From Rhodococcus sp. 105337 (GTDB lineage Bacteria; Actinomycetota; Actinomycetes; Mycobacteriales; Mycobacteriaceae): 64,000 bases of DNA. Where the stretch lies: contig NZ_JABAGQ010000001.1 in the NCBI RefSeq assembly GCF_012844225.1, positions 711,236-775,235 on the forward strand, written 5' to 3'. This document shows, piece after piece, positions 17,552 to 25,435 of the stretch. How positions within the stretch are numbered: the stretch's first letter is position 1; each line of letters opens with the position of its first letter. The position numbers were made by a program, and so were the translations under genes. The notes under the pieces are model-generated. The model was not told the DNA's origin. It saw only the letters and a list, made by a program, of their open reading frames with translations, and did no database searches.

Positions 17552-18148
17552 TCAGCGAATGCTGGTGAGGGTACCTGTCGCCGGCATCGACCCCACTCCG
17601 TCGGTGCGGAAGGACTCCGTGAACCCGACGTCCACGCGTGAGTTCGTCGCAGCCTGAAGTGCGTGCGCCTTGAAAACTCGTGCCGCTCTGCTCAACCGGT
17701 GCTGAGTGGAACCGAACCGGGAGTCGAGCTCGGAAGGAACGCCTTCGCCCCACATCGTGATCGTCGTGGGATGCTTCGCCAAGGTCTCGAGCAGCCCCTG
17801 ACGGATCCGCGCGTCGGCTTCGTAGAGATCTGTCGCCACCGCGACGGTGTCGGGCATCGGACCGTGCGGGGAACACTCCAGTGCCGATTCGAGGTCGACC
17901 GTGGTGGCACCGAGGATCTCGAGGGGCCGGATATCGGCATTTCCGGGCACCAGGACGACGACCTCCCAACCCGCGGCCACCTGGTCGTACAGCCACCCGC
18001 CGGTGTATCGCACTGCGTCGGCGACACGAGGCGCGACGACTGCGAGTCGCCTCCTCAGAATGTGCTTGCGTGCATGAGCTGTTGCTCGAGAGACCGTGTG
18101 TAGTCCTCGAAGATCTCGGTCAGAGGGAGCGAACGATCGAGTAGCCAT
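17552..18148 (-). CDS. Conserved hypothetical protein of actinobacteria
   Basis: Up to 198 residues. The core (LAVVAPRVADAV, GGWLYDQVAAGWEV, RPLEILGATTVDLE) resembles an actinobacterial family of unknown function that often starts with such a VAP segment. No membrane segment or catalytic motif is recognised. The start is uncertain: the ATG at 18148 overlaps the TetR gene by 94 bp, while a GTG at 18013 gives 153 residues but cuts into the conserved N-terminus. An AGGAGG lies near 18050. It follows the TetR gene and is probably co-transcribed with it. Confidence 0.6.
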   Translation of the reverse strand: MATRSFAPSDRDLRGLHTVSRATAHARKHILRRRLAVVAPRVADAVRYTGGWLYDQVAAGWEVVVLVPGNADIRPLEILGATTVDLESALECSPHGPMPDTVAVATDLYEADARIRQGLLETLAKHPTTITMWGEGVPSELDSRFGSTQHRLSRAARVFKAHALQAATNSRVDVGFTESFRTDGVGSMPATGTLTSIR

Positions 18149-18657
18149 GAGGTTTCCATTCCGTTGAGGAAAGCGACAATCTCCACCGCTTTGACGGCTG
18201 GGTCCAGATCCGTTCGGTATCGTCCGGCGCACTGACCGCGCCGGATCCCGGCCTCGACCGTGTCGAGTGCCGCTCGATATCGACCGAGTAGGCGATCGTG
18301 CAGTGGCGCATCCGGTTCGAGGTTCTCCACGAGGAGCACCGCGTACATCCCCACCAGATCGGGAGAGTCCCGGAAGCGACCGGGGATCTTCATGATCTGT
18401 TCGATGAGATCTCCCGAGCGGTCCACACGAGCAAGGTCGTCGGCATCCCGTGCGTCGAGCACGGCATGCAACAACTCGGTCTTCGAATCGAAGTGATGCA
18501 ACAGACCCGCCGGGCTCAGCCCTGCGGCCCGGGCGATCTGAGCGACACTCGTGCTCCGCCACCCGTTCCTCGCCAGTAACCGTTGGGCGACGCCGAGAAT
18601 TTGCGCCCTCCGATCCTCACCCCTGGCGAGGAGCGTGTCGTACGCACGGTGTTGCAC
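18055..18657 (-). CDS. TetR/AcrR family transcriptional regulator
   Basis: 200 residues from the GTG at 18657. The helix-turn-helix is at about residues 15-55 (QRLLARNGWRSTSVAQIARAAG followed by GLLHHFDSKTELL). An ATG at 18720 is in frame but would place a long inverted repeat (18680-18715) inside the gene, and GAGGAGGG sits suitably before the GTG, so the shorter form is preferred. The ligand is unknown. It is probably autoregulated through that repeat and may control the hypothetical gene downstream. Confidence 0.85.
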   Translation of the reverse strand: MQHRAYDTLLARGEDRRAQILGVAQRLLARNGWRSTSVAQIARAAGLSPAGLLHHFDSKTELLHAVLDARDADDLARVDRSGDLIEQIMKIPGRFRDSPDLVGMYAVLLVENLEPDAPLHDRLLGRYRAALDTVEAGIRRGQCAGRYRTDLDPAVKAVEIVAFLNGMETSWLLDRSLPLTEIFEDYTRSLEQQLMHASTF

Positions 18658-18679
18658 CCTTGCTTCGCCCTCCTCGTCG

Positions 18680-18715
18680 ACCAAACCTACCGAACACACA
18701 TTAGGTCGGTTTGGT
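18680..18715. promoter_or_regulatory. Long inverted repeat upstream of TetR gene
   Basis: Arms ACCAAACCTACC (18680-18691) and GGTCGGTTTGGT (18704-18715), complementary at 11 of 12 positions, with a 12-bp spacer. It lies just upstream of the preferred TetR start and is the probable autoregulatory operator. It is unlike the GAGAAT-type sites. Confidence 0.6.
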
Positions 18716-18768
18716 CCCATGTGACAAGGGTCTCACCGGGTTTATTTTGCAACCCATGTCACACGAGG

Positions 18769-19917
18769 TCAGCGATCCATCAACTCGACGATCGTGGCGT
18801 TCGCGGTCCCACCGCCTTCGCACATCGTCTGGAGTCCGTACCGGAGTCCCTGGTCACGCATGTGATGAATCATCCTCGTCATCAGCACCGCACCCGATCC
18901 GCCGAGCGGGTGCCCGAGCGCGATGGCACCTCCGAGTGGATTGACCCGCGCGATGTCGGCTCCGGTCTCGGCAAGCCAGGCCAGCGGCACCGACGCGAAC
19001 GCTTCGTTGACCTCGAAAACACCCACATCCCCGAGCGCGACACCGGCTTTGCCGAGCACCTTCTCGGTCGCCGGGATCGGGCCGGTGAGCATGAGAACCG
19101 GATCCGCTCCGGCGACCGCACCGGCGCGGTATCGCACCAGCGGCGTCAGTCCCAGCTCGCGCGCCTTGTCAGGGGTCGTCACCAGGAGGGCGGCCGCGCC
19201 GTCCGAGATCTGCGACGAGTTGCCGGCGTGGATGACTCCGTCCTCGGCGAAAGCAGGCTTCAGCCCGGCAAGCTTGTCCACCGTGCTTCCGCGACGGATG
19301 CCTTCGTCCGCGGAGACCGATCCGTTGTCGGTGGCGACCGGCACGATCTGCCCGTCGAACGCTCCGCGATCCTGCGCCGCAGCGGCACGCTCGTGCGAGA
19401 GCACCGCGTACTCGTCCAGGTCGGTCCGCGAAAGACCCCACTTCTGCGCGATCTTCTCCGCCGAAATCCCCTGGTTGAACGCGAAGCCGTCATAGCGGGC
19501 CAGCGCCTGGGGACCGTAGGGCATACCGGTGCCGCGCGCAGCACCGAGCGGCACCCGGCTCATCACCTCGACCCCGCCGGCGACGACCACATCCTGCTGA
19601 CCCGACATCACGGCTTGGGCCGCAAAATCCAGTGCCTGCTGGCTCGAGCCGCAGGCGCGGTTGACGGTGGTGCCCGGGATGGATTCGGGCCATCCGGCGG
19701 CGAGCACCGAGTAGCGCCCGACATTGCTGGACTGGTCGCCCACCTGCGACACGCAACCCCACACCACGTCGTCGATCACGGTGGGATCGATACCCGTTCG
19801 CTCCGCAAGAGCCCGAAGGATGTGCGCCGACAGATCTACCGGGTGCACCCCCGCCAGTCCTCCGTTGCGTTTACCGACCGGGGTACGGATCGCCTCGACG
19901 ATGACAACTTCACGCAT
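18769..19917 (-). CDS. Acetyl-CoA acetyltransferase / 3-ketoacyl-CoA thiolase
   Basis: 382 residues. Nucleophilic cysteine in NRACGSS (about Cys89), NEAFA near residue 315, the GHPLGGSG histidine and the second cysteine in CEGGGTANA, so it is a complete thiolase. It cleaves a 3-ketoacyl-CoA with CoA at the end of a beta-oxidation round. The ATG of MREVV at 19917 matches family starts; an ATG at 19932 would add five residues. It overlaps the hydratase gene by 8 bp and is last in a five-gene leftward operon (23971 to 18769). Confidence 0.95.
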   Translation of the reverse strand: MREVVIVEAIRTPVGKRNGGLAGVHPVDLSAHILRALAERTGIDPTVIDDVVWGCVSQVGDQSSNVGRYSVLAAGWPESIPGTTVNRACGSSQQALDFAAQAVMSGQQDVVVAGGVEVMSRVPLGAARGTGMPYGPQALARYDGFAFNQGISAEKIAQKWGLSRTDLDEYAVLSHERAAAAQDRGAFDGQIVPVATDNGSVSADEGIRRGSTVDKLAGLKPAFAEDGVIHAGNSSQISDGAAALLVTTPDKARELGLTPLVRYRAGAVAGADPVLMLTGPIPATEKVLGKAGVALGDVGVFEVNEAFASVPLAWLAETGADIARVNPLGGAIALGHPLGGSGAVLMTRMIHHMRDQGLRYGLQTMCEGGGTANATIVELMDR

Positions 19918-20776
19918 CTTCTTCTCTTCCATTCGTATCCGGTTGTTGCCTCACGCCTGACGCACCGGGCGCAGACTTCGCGGCGGCGGCGCCACCGATC
20001 GCCCAGCGACCGGTGAACCTCGCGTCCCGTTTCTCCGCGAAGGCGGCGAAAGCTTCGGGTGCATCCGCGGTGGCGAAATTGACCGCCTGTGCGCGGGCCT
20101 CCCCGGCAAGCGATTCACGGAGGGTGCGATCGGCCCCCTCGTTCAGCAGCGCCTTGGTCTGCGCGAGGGCCACCGGCGGCCCCGCGACGAGACGGCCGGC
20201 GAGGTCGTCGACGAACGCGTCGATCGTGTCTTCGGGCTCGACCCAGGTCACCAGGTTCAGCCGATGGGCGTGTTCCGCGTCGATCGTCTCGGCGAGCAGA
20301 GCCAGCCTCTTGGCCTGTTGCAGGCCGACCAGCTTGGGCAACAGCCACGATCCGCCGAGGTCCAACGACAGCCCGCGTCGCGAGAAGATCTGCGAGAACG
20401 TGGATCTCGGAGTCGCGACAACGAAGTCACACCCCAGCGCCAGATTCCATCCGGCTCCGACCGCCACACCGTCGATCTTTGCGATGGTCGGCACCGGAAG
20501 CTCGTGCAGAAGCAATGCGATGTCGGTGAGGACACGCATCTTGCGCAAAGGGTGCGCCCGACCGGGATTGGACAGGTCGGCTCCGGAACAGAACGCGCCG
20601 CCGGCGCCGGTCACCACAAGCACCCGCACCTCGGGGTCCTGACCGGCCTCGTCCAGGGCATTGCGCAGCGCATCCCACAAACCGCTGTCGAGTGCGTTCT
20701 TGCGGGCGGGCCGATTCAGTGTCAGCGTCCGCACACCACCGCGATCGTCGACGAGCAGTGACTCCCCGGCCGTCAC
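19910..20776 (-). CDS. Enoyl-CoA hydratase/isomerase family protein
   Basis: 288 residues of the crotonase fold. It has AFCSGADLSNP near residue 62, a VAVGAGWNLALGCD oxyanion segment near residue 108, and GLSLDLGGSW, in which an aspartate takes the place of the usual first glutamate. That suggests isomerase or another crotonase chemistry rather than plain hydration. GTG start, overlapping the CoA-transferase stop by 4 bp. A proline/alanine-rich tail of about 30 residues follows the domain. Confidence 0.92.
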   Translation of the reverse strand: MTAGESLLVDDRGGVRTLTLNRPARKNALDSGLWDALRNALDEAGQDPEVRVLVVTGAGGAFCSGADLSNPGRAHPLRKMRVLTDIALLLHELPVPTIAKIDGVAVGAGWNLALGCDFVVATPRSTFSQIFSRRGLSLDLGGSWLLPKLVGLQQAKRLALLAETIDAEHAHRLNLVTWVEPEDTIDAFVDDLAGRLVAGPPVALAQTKALLNEGADRTLRESLAGEARAQAVNFATADAPEAFAAFAEKRDARFTGRWAIGGAAAAKSAPGASGVRQQPDTNGREEDA

Positions 20777-22029
20777 CGGTTCTGCCTCGCAGCCGATTCC
20801 GGGAACCGGTACGCGGGGCCGATTGCACCCTCCGCACGAAGTTTCTCGATCTGATCCGACCTGAATCCGGCGTCGGCGAGCACCCGTGCGGTGTGTTCAC
20901 CGAGGCCCGGAACAGCGCCCATCGGCGGGTCGAAGCCCGTGATCACCGGCGGTGGCAAGAGCGCGTCGATCGGACCGTTCGGCGAATCCACTTCGCGCCA
21001 CCTGTCACGCGCCGTCAACTGGGGATGCACGAGTACTTCACTCGGCAGGTTGTATCGCGCGTTGCCGATCCCGGCCTCGTCCGCGACCTTCTGCACGTGG
21101 TCGAGCGGGTACTGTGCGCACCACTGCGAGATCGCCTCGTCGAGAACCGCCCTGTTCTCACATCGTCCGGTATTGGTGCGGAAACGCTCGTCGTCGGCGA
21201 GATCGTCACGTCCGATGATCTCGCGTGCGAGTCGCTGCCACTCCCGGTCGTTGGTCGTACCGAGCACCACGGTCTGGTCGTCGGCCGTCCGGTACGCACC
21301 GTAGGGCGAGACCGCTGGTGAACTCATCCCGCGCGGTTGCTGATCCACACCCGAGTATCGCGTGTAGGTGAGCGGATATCCCATGATCTCGGTCATGGTG
21401 TCGAACAGACTCACGGACACCGAGGTCAGCGCCCCGGCACGTCCACGATGCCGTTCCCTTCCGCACAGCAACGCGAGAATCGACACGGCCGCATACAGAC
21501 CCGTGCTGATGTCGGCGACGGGAGGACCCGGTTTCGCCGGCATATCGGGGAAACCGGTCACCGCGCACGCGCCCGACTCCGCCTGCACGAGCAGGTCGTA
21601 CGCGCGCTTGTGGGACAGCGGTCCGCCCTGGCCGTAACCGTCGATCTCTACAGCGATCAGATCGGGGTAGCGCTCCGCCAGCATTTCCCGCGAGATGCCC
21701 AGTCGCGCAGTGGCTCCCGGAGTGAGATTCGACACGAGTACGTCGGCACCGGCCAGCAGCGTGTGCAAGGTTGCGATTCCGGCGTCCGACTTCAGGTCGA
21801 TCGTGACGGATTCCTTGCCCCGGTTCGCCCACACGAAGTGCGCGGCCATACCGTTGACGACGTCGTCGTAGTCGCGGGCGAAATCACCGCCCCGAGGATT
21901 TTCGATCTTGATGACCCGCGCCCCGAAGTCGGCGAGCGTGCGGGTACACATCGGCGCCGACACGGCCTGCTCGAGCGTCACGACCGTGACCCCCGACAGC
22001 GGGCCCTCCGGGCTCGTCGGGTCGGACAT
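20773..22029 (-). CDS. CaiB/BaiF-type (class III) CoA transferase
   Basis: 418 residues with the family start GVTVVTLEQAVSAP, the active-site aspartate region (PPVADISTGLYA near residue 170) and the YGAYRTADDQTVVLG segment. Class III transferases move CoA from a donor acyl-CoA to a free acid, giving ATP-free activation. Start ATG 22029 shares one base with the SDR stop. Member of the ACAD-SDR-transferase-hydratase-thiolase operon. A second class III transferase is at 57865. Confidence 0.93.
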   Translation of the reverse strand: MSDPTSPEGPLSGVTVVTLEQAVSAPMCTRTLADFGARVIKIENPRGGDFARDYDDVVNGMAAHFVWANRGKESVTIDLKSDAGIATLHTLLAGADVLVSNLTPGATARLGISREMLAERYPDLIAVEIDGYGQGGPLSHKRAYDLLVQAESGACAVTGFPDMPAKPGPPVADISTGLYAAVSILALLCGRERHRGRAGALTSVSVSLFDTMTEIMGYPLTYTRYSGVDQQPRGMSSPAVSPYGAYRTADDQTVVLGTTNDREWQRLAREIIGRDDLADDERFRTNTGRCENRAVLDEAISQWCAQYPLDHVQKVADEAGIGNARYNLPSEVLVHPQLTARDRWREVDSPNGPIDALLPPPVITGFDPPMGAVPGLGEHTARVLADAGFRSDQIEKLRAEGAIGPAYRFPESAARQNR

Positions 22030-22796
22030 CACATCACCATGCCACCGTCTACCGGCAGCACCTGGCCGGTGACGAACGACGCGGCATCCGTGGCGAGGAA
22101 CACGAAGGCACCAGCGACCTCCGAGGGCTCGGCCCAGCGCCGCAAAGGAATCCGGTTCAACATGGTCGCGGCGAACTTCTCGTTCGTGCGAATTGTCTCC
22201 GTCATCGGTGTCGCAGCGAGCGGGGCAAGCGCGTTGACGAGGATGTTCTTCCGCGCGAGCTCGCGTGCCAGTGACTTGGTCAATCCGATGATGCCGGCCT
22301 TCGCCGCCGAATAGTTCACCTGGCCGAGAGTGCCCGTGATTCCGGCGGACGAGGTGACGTTGATGATGCGTCCGGTGCCGTCCGTGGCCAGGAAAGGAAG
22401 CGCTGCCTGCGAACACGTGAAGGCGCCGAGCACGTGGATGTCGTGGATGCGCTGGAAGGATTCGGTGCTCGTCTCCGCGAACATCGCGGGATCGGTGACA
22501 CCGGCGTTGTTGACCAGAATGTGCAGGACGCCTTCGGTGAAGCCGGCGGCCCGCGCAGCCGCAGAGTCGGCGGCGGCCCGGTCGCGAACATCCAGTGCGG
22601 CACTGTCTGCCTTGCCACCGTTCTGCGAAATACGCTCGGCCACAAGCGCAGCCGCATCGCCGTCCACGTCGGTGACGAGAACTGCCGCACCGGCCGCAGC
22701 GAGTGCCTCCGCCACCGCGGACCCGATGCCACCTGCCGCGCCGGTGACCAGCGCCGACCGTCCGGTGAGGTCGAAAAGGTTGTTCTTCTCCGCCAT
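22029..22796 (-). CDS. SDR family oxidoreductase (3-hydroxyacyl-CoA dehydrogenase-like)
   Basis: 255 residues with TGAAGGIG near residue 18, NNAG near residue 95, a serine pair VTSSAG and the catalytic YSAAK near residue 160; VDGG near the end. In an operon with an acyl-CoA dehydrogenase, hydratase and thiolase, oxidation of a 3-hydroxyacyl-CoA with NAD is the natural role. The start and stop each share one base with a neighbour. Confidence 0.93.
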   Translation of the reverse strand: MAEKNNLFDLTGRSALVTGAAGGIGSAVAEALAAAGAAVLVTDVDGDAAALVAERISQNGGKADSAALDVRDRAAADSAAARAAGFTEGVLHILVNNAGVTDPAMFAETSTESFQRIHDIHVLGAFTCSQAALPFLATDGTGRIINVTSSAGITGTLGQVNYSAAKAGIIGLTKSLARELARKNILVNALAPLAATPMTETIRTNEKFAATMLNRIPLRRWAEPSEVAGAFVFLATDAASFVTGQVLPVDGGMVM

Positions 22797-23971
22797 CAGT
22801 AACTCCTCGGCAATCCCAAAACGTGTGAGCCCAGGAAGTTCAGGATCATTTCCTGGCTGATCGGTGCAATGCGCATGACGCGTGCCTCGCGGAAGTAGCG
22901 CGAGACGTTGTATTCCTCCGAATACCCCATGCCGCCGTGCGTCTGCAGAGCGCGGTCCGCAGCGGTGAATCCCGCATCGGCACAAAGATATTTCGCTGTG
23001 TTGGCTTCCCTGCCACACGGCTTTCCGTTGTCGTAGAGCCATGTTGCCTTGCGGAGCACCAGTTCTGCGGCGTCGAGCTGTGCCAGCGAATCCGCGAGGG
23101 GGAACTGGATGCCCTGGTTCATTCCGATGGGCCGGCCGAACACTTCGCGTTCGTTGCCGTACTTGACGGCCTTGTCGAGCGCGACCCGCCCGATACCGAG
23201 GGCTTCGGCCGCGATGAGCATCCGTTCGGGGTTGAGACCGTCGAGGAGGTAGCGGAAGCCCTGGCCCTCTTCTCCGACGCGATCCTCGACCGGAATGTGC
23301 AGGTCGTCGATGAACAATTCGTTCGACGTGACGGCGTTGCGTCCCATCTTCCGGATGGGCCGGATGTCGACCTTGCTGCGATCGAGGTCGGTCATGAACA
23401 GGGTCATGCCGTCGGTCTTCTTCTCGACCTCGTCGTAACGCTGGGTGCGAGTGAGCAGCAGGATCTTCTCCGACTCGGCCGCCTTCGAGATCCACACCTT
23501 GCGCCCGTTGACGACGTAGTGGTCGCCGACGCGCTTGGCGAACGTGGTGATCCGCGACGTGTCGAGCCCCGCACCCGGTTCGGTAACACCGAAACAGACG
23601 TGCAGGTCACCGTTCACGATGCGGGGCAGCGTCCGCGCCTTGAGTTCGTCGGACCCGTGCTTGACCACGGGTTGCATACCGAAGATGTTCAGGTGGATGG
23701 CGCTTGCGGCGTTCATACCGCCCCCTGAACGCGCCACCTCCTCGAGCAGCAGGGTCGCCTCGGTGATGCCGTATCCGTGCCCGCCGTATTCTTCGGGCAT
23801 CGTGATGCCCAGCCAGCCGCCGTCGGCCATCGTCTTGTAGAACTCGGACGGGAACTCGTGGGCGAGATCCTTTTCCATCCAGTACTGGTCGTCGAACTTC
23901 TTCGTCAGTTCGGCGACCGACGATCGGATCAGTTCCTGGTCCTCGGTGAGATCGAAACTCATGCCTCCCAT
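22796..23971 (-). CDS. Acyl-CoA dehydrogenase
   Basis: 391 residues, full length. It has FGVTEPGAGLDTSRI (FAD loop near residue 125), YVVNGRKVWIS, an FGRPIGMNQGIQFPLAD segment near residue 275 and ALQTHGGMGYSEEYNVSRYFRE, giving a catalytic glutamate-type context. First gene of the leftward operon to 18769. The ATG at 23971 has GAGGGGG six bases upstream. No GAGAAT-type operator was found upstream, unlike most other operons here. Confidence 0.95.
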   Translation of the reverse strand: MGGMSFDLTEDQELIRSSVAELTKKFDDQYWMEKDLAHEFPSEFYKTMADGGWLGITMPEEYGGHGYGITEATLLLEEVARSGGGMNAASAIHLNIFGMQPVVKHGSDELKARTLPRIVNGDLHVCFGVTEPGAGLDTSRITTFAKRVGDHYVVNGRKVWISKAAESEKILLLTRTQRYDEVEKKTDGMTLFMTDLDRSKVDIRPIRKMGRNAVTSNELFIDDLHIPVEDRVGEEGQGFRYLLDGLNPERMLIAAEALGIGRVALDKAVKYGNEREVFGRPIGMNQGIQFPLADSLAQLDAAELVLRKATWLYDNGKPCGREANTAKYLCADAGFTAADRALQTHGGMGYSEEYNVSRYFREARVMRIAPISQEMILNFLGSHVLGLPRSY

Positions 23972-24204
23972 GACTGCCCCCTCACGTCCGAGCCGCACGG
24001 CCGTGCGAGCGCGCGGGCATGACGGTAGTGCCGCGCAGTCTCCCGACAGCTTCGGAATTGTTCGGATTCACCGATCTCGCGGTGACTGCGTACCTGGACG
24101 CTCACTTCGTGCCCTTCTGCGATTCGTGCACCGGCTGTGCACCGTTCCCGGGAATGTGCTCGACGGTTTTCGAGCACCACTTCGAACGCACCGACCCTGA
24201 TCGG

Positions 24205-24516
24205 TCAGTCGGATGCCGGCAACGCCTGTGCCGACTTCACGACCATGGGAACCCCGGCGTAACTGAGTTCGCCTGCGCCCGGGGAAGTGCAGAGCACCTC
24301 GACCGTGTCGCCGGCGTCGACGTACCGCTTGCCGAGCAGCGTCCCGGTGCCGCTCGCCGGTTCCGACGGCCGGCCGGGAGGTGCCGGGATCATGGCTTCT
24401 CCGCCGCAGGCGAACTCCTGCACGCCTTCCGAGGGAACCCGGACGACGACGATTCTCGTCGAGCAGGTGGTGCTGGCGAGCTGCTGACCGGGGCGGAGCG
24501 GTGAAGGTGTGGTCAC
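24205..24516 (-). CDS. Conserved small protein of unknown function
   Basis: 103 residues from a GTG with AGAGAGG upstream. It resembles a small actinobacterial family found near acyl-CoA ligases. The features seen are a CGGEAMIPAPP segment near residue 36, a LGKRYVD motif and VLCTSPGAGEL toward the end. Three cysteines could bind metal, but no known motif is formed. No signal peptide or membrane helix. It is isolated, with 233 bp of empty sequence downstream and a repeat-rich promoter region upstream. Confidence 0.7.
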   Translation of the reverse strand: MTTPSPLRPGQQLASTTCSTRIVVVRVPSEGVQEFACGGEAMIPAPPGRPSEPASGTGTLLGKRYVDAGDTVEVLCTSPGAGELSYAGVPMVVKSAQALPASD

Positions 24517-24898
24517 GGCGTACCTCTCTGTCGATCGCTCGGACACCGAGCGTGGGTTCTGCGAGTGCGCGAACATCCGGAAAGCCCGGGCCTGGGAGCC
24601 GCATTCCACGGCACCCCCGAGCACGAGCGGCACAGAGCAGCGGTTCGAGCAGCTCAATACGAGGAAACTATCTTCTCCTATCCGGAGAATCAACCTGTTC
24701 TCCCGGCAAACACTCCTAAGCGGAGCGACCTCCTTTTTCAGACCTCGCGCGACGTGCGCGCGCGGGGGCAACCGTTCGACACCCCGGTGACCTGCGGATT
24801 CATCCGGTGAAACATGAGTGTTTGACACCTGGGGCGAGGCATGGAAACCTATCGATCAGAAATGAGAATGTGATTCTCCGAGAGGGAGGAGGCTGGGA
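24517..24898. other. Intergenic regulatory region, 382 bp
   Basis: No convincing gene. It holds the perfect operator C at 24864-24878, a GGAGAA/TTCTCC repeat with an 8-bp spacer at 24684-24703 and an overlapping outward-facing TTCTCC/GGAGAA repeat at 24673-24689. The left part should contain the promoter of the small gene at 24205 and the right part that of the gene at 24899. Short frames here lack codon structure. Confidence 0.5.
24864..24878. promoter_or_regulatory. Operator C (perfect GAGAAT-N3-ATTCTC)
   Basis: GAGAATGTGATTCTC, a perfect six-base inverted repeat 20 bp before the GTG start at 24899. No good second copy is seen 21 bp away, so it appears to be a single high-quality site. Confidence 0.75.
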
Positions 24899-25435
24899 GT
24901 GGTCCTGCTGCCCCCACTGCCGGCAGATCGATGGGACGACAAGGTCGATGCCGCTTTGAAAGGGCTCATGCCCCGGGATATGCGGAATCCGGAACGTGCA
25001 GGTGTCGCCATGGCGACGCTCGTGAATCATCCGGAACTGACGAAGGCATTCCTCGGGTTCAGTGTGCATCTGCTCTTCCGGTCCACGCTGCCGCCCCGCC
25101 TGCGCGAACTTGCCATCCTTCGTACCGCCCATCTTCACGAATGCGAGTACGAGCGTGAGCATCACAAAGTCATTGCGGCGGCAGAAACCGACCTGACCGC
25201 AGACGAAATCTCCGCAGCGCTGGACGGCAGGTCGGACGATCCCTTCGAGAGCGCGCTGCTCGAGGCGGTCGACGAGCTACACGAGTCCTCGCGGATTTCC
25301 GAGCGGACATGGACGGCACTTTCAGCCCGTCTCGACACCAAACAACTCATGGACCTGATCTTCACCGTAGGTGGCTACAGCCTGATGGCGATGGCGTACA
25401 ACACCTTCGGTATCGAGTTCGAAGACGAAAGGTAG
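24899..25435 (+). CDS. Carboxymuconolactone decarboxylase family protein
   Basis: 178 residues, CMD/AhpD-like fold, with LPPRLRELAILRTAHLHECEYEREHH near residue 65, the conserved helix in which PcaC- and YurZ-like proteins place catalytic residues. The cysteine is single (HECEY), so it is not a CxxC peroxidase. GTG start after GGAGGAGG. It precedes the Rieske oxygenase by 6 bp, in the same operon under operator C. Its last 20 bases are part of the 1.6-kb direct repeat and recur as a remnant before the second oxygenase copy. Confidence 0.85.
   Translation: MVLLPPLPADRWDDKVDAALKGLMPRDMRNPERAGVAMATLVNHPELTKAFLGFSVHLLFRSTLPPRLRELAILRTAHLHECEYEREHHKVIAAAETDLTADEISAALDGRSDDPFESALLEAVDELHESSRISERTWTALSARLDTKQLMDLIFTVGGYSLMAMAYNTFGIEFEDER

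Noticed and set aside
24019..24504. Possible gene on the + strand opposite the small gene at 24205
   Set aside because: No recognisable motif; cysteine- and arginine-rich frame mostly antisense to a better supported gene with a clear ribosome site.
24864..24878. Operator read as a Zur or Fur box
   Set aside because: Zur/Fur-type boxes are 7-1-7 or overlapping GATAAT units. Here the arms are six bases around an invariant three-base spacer and the controlled genes have no metal-homeostasis role.
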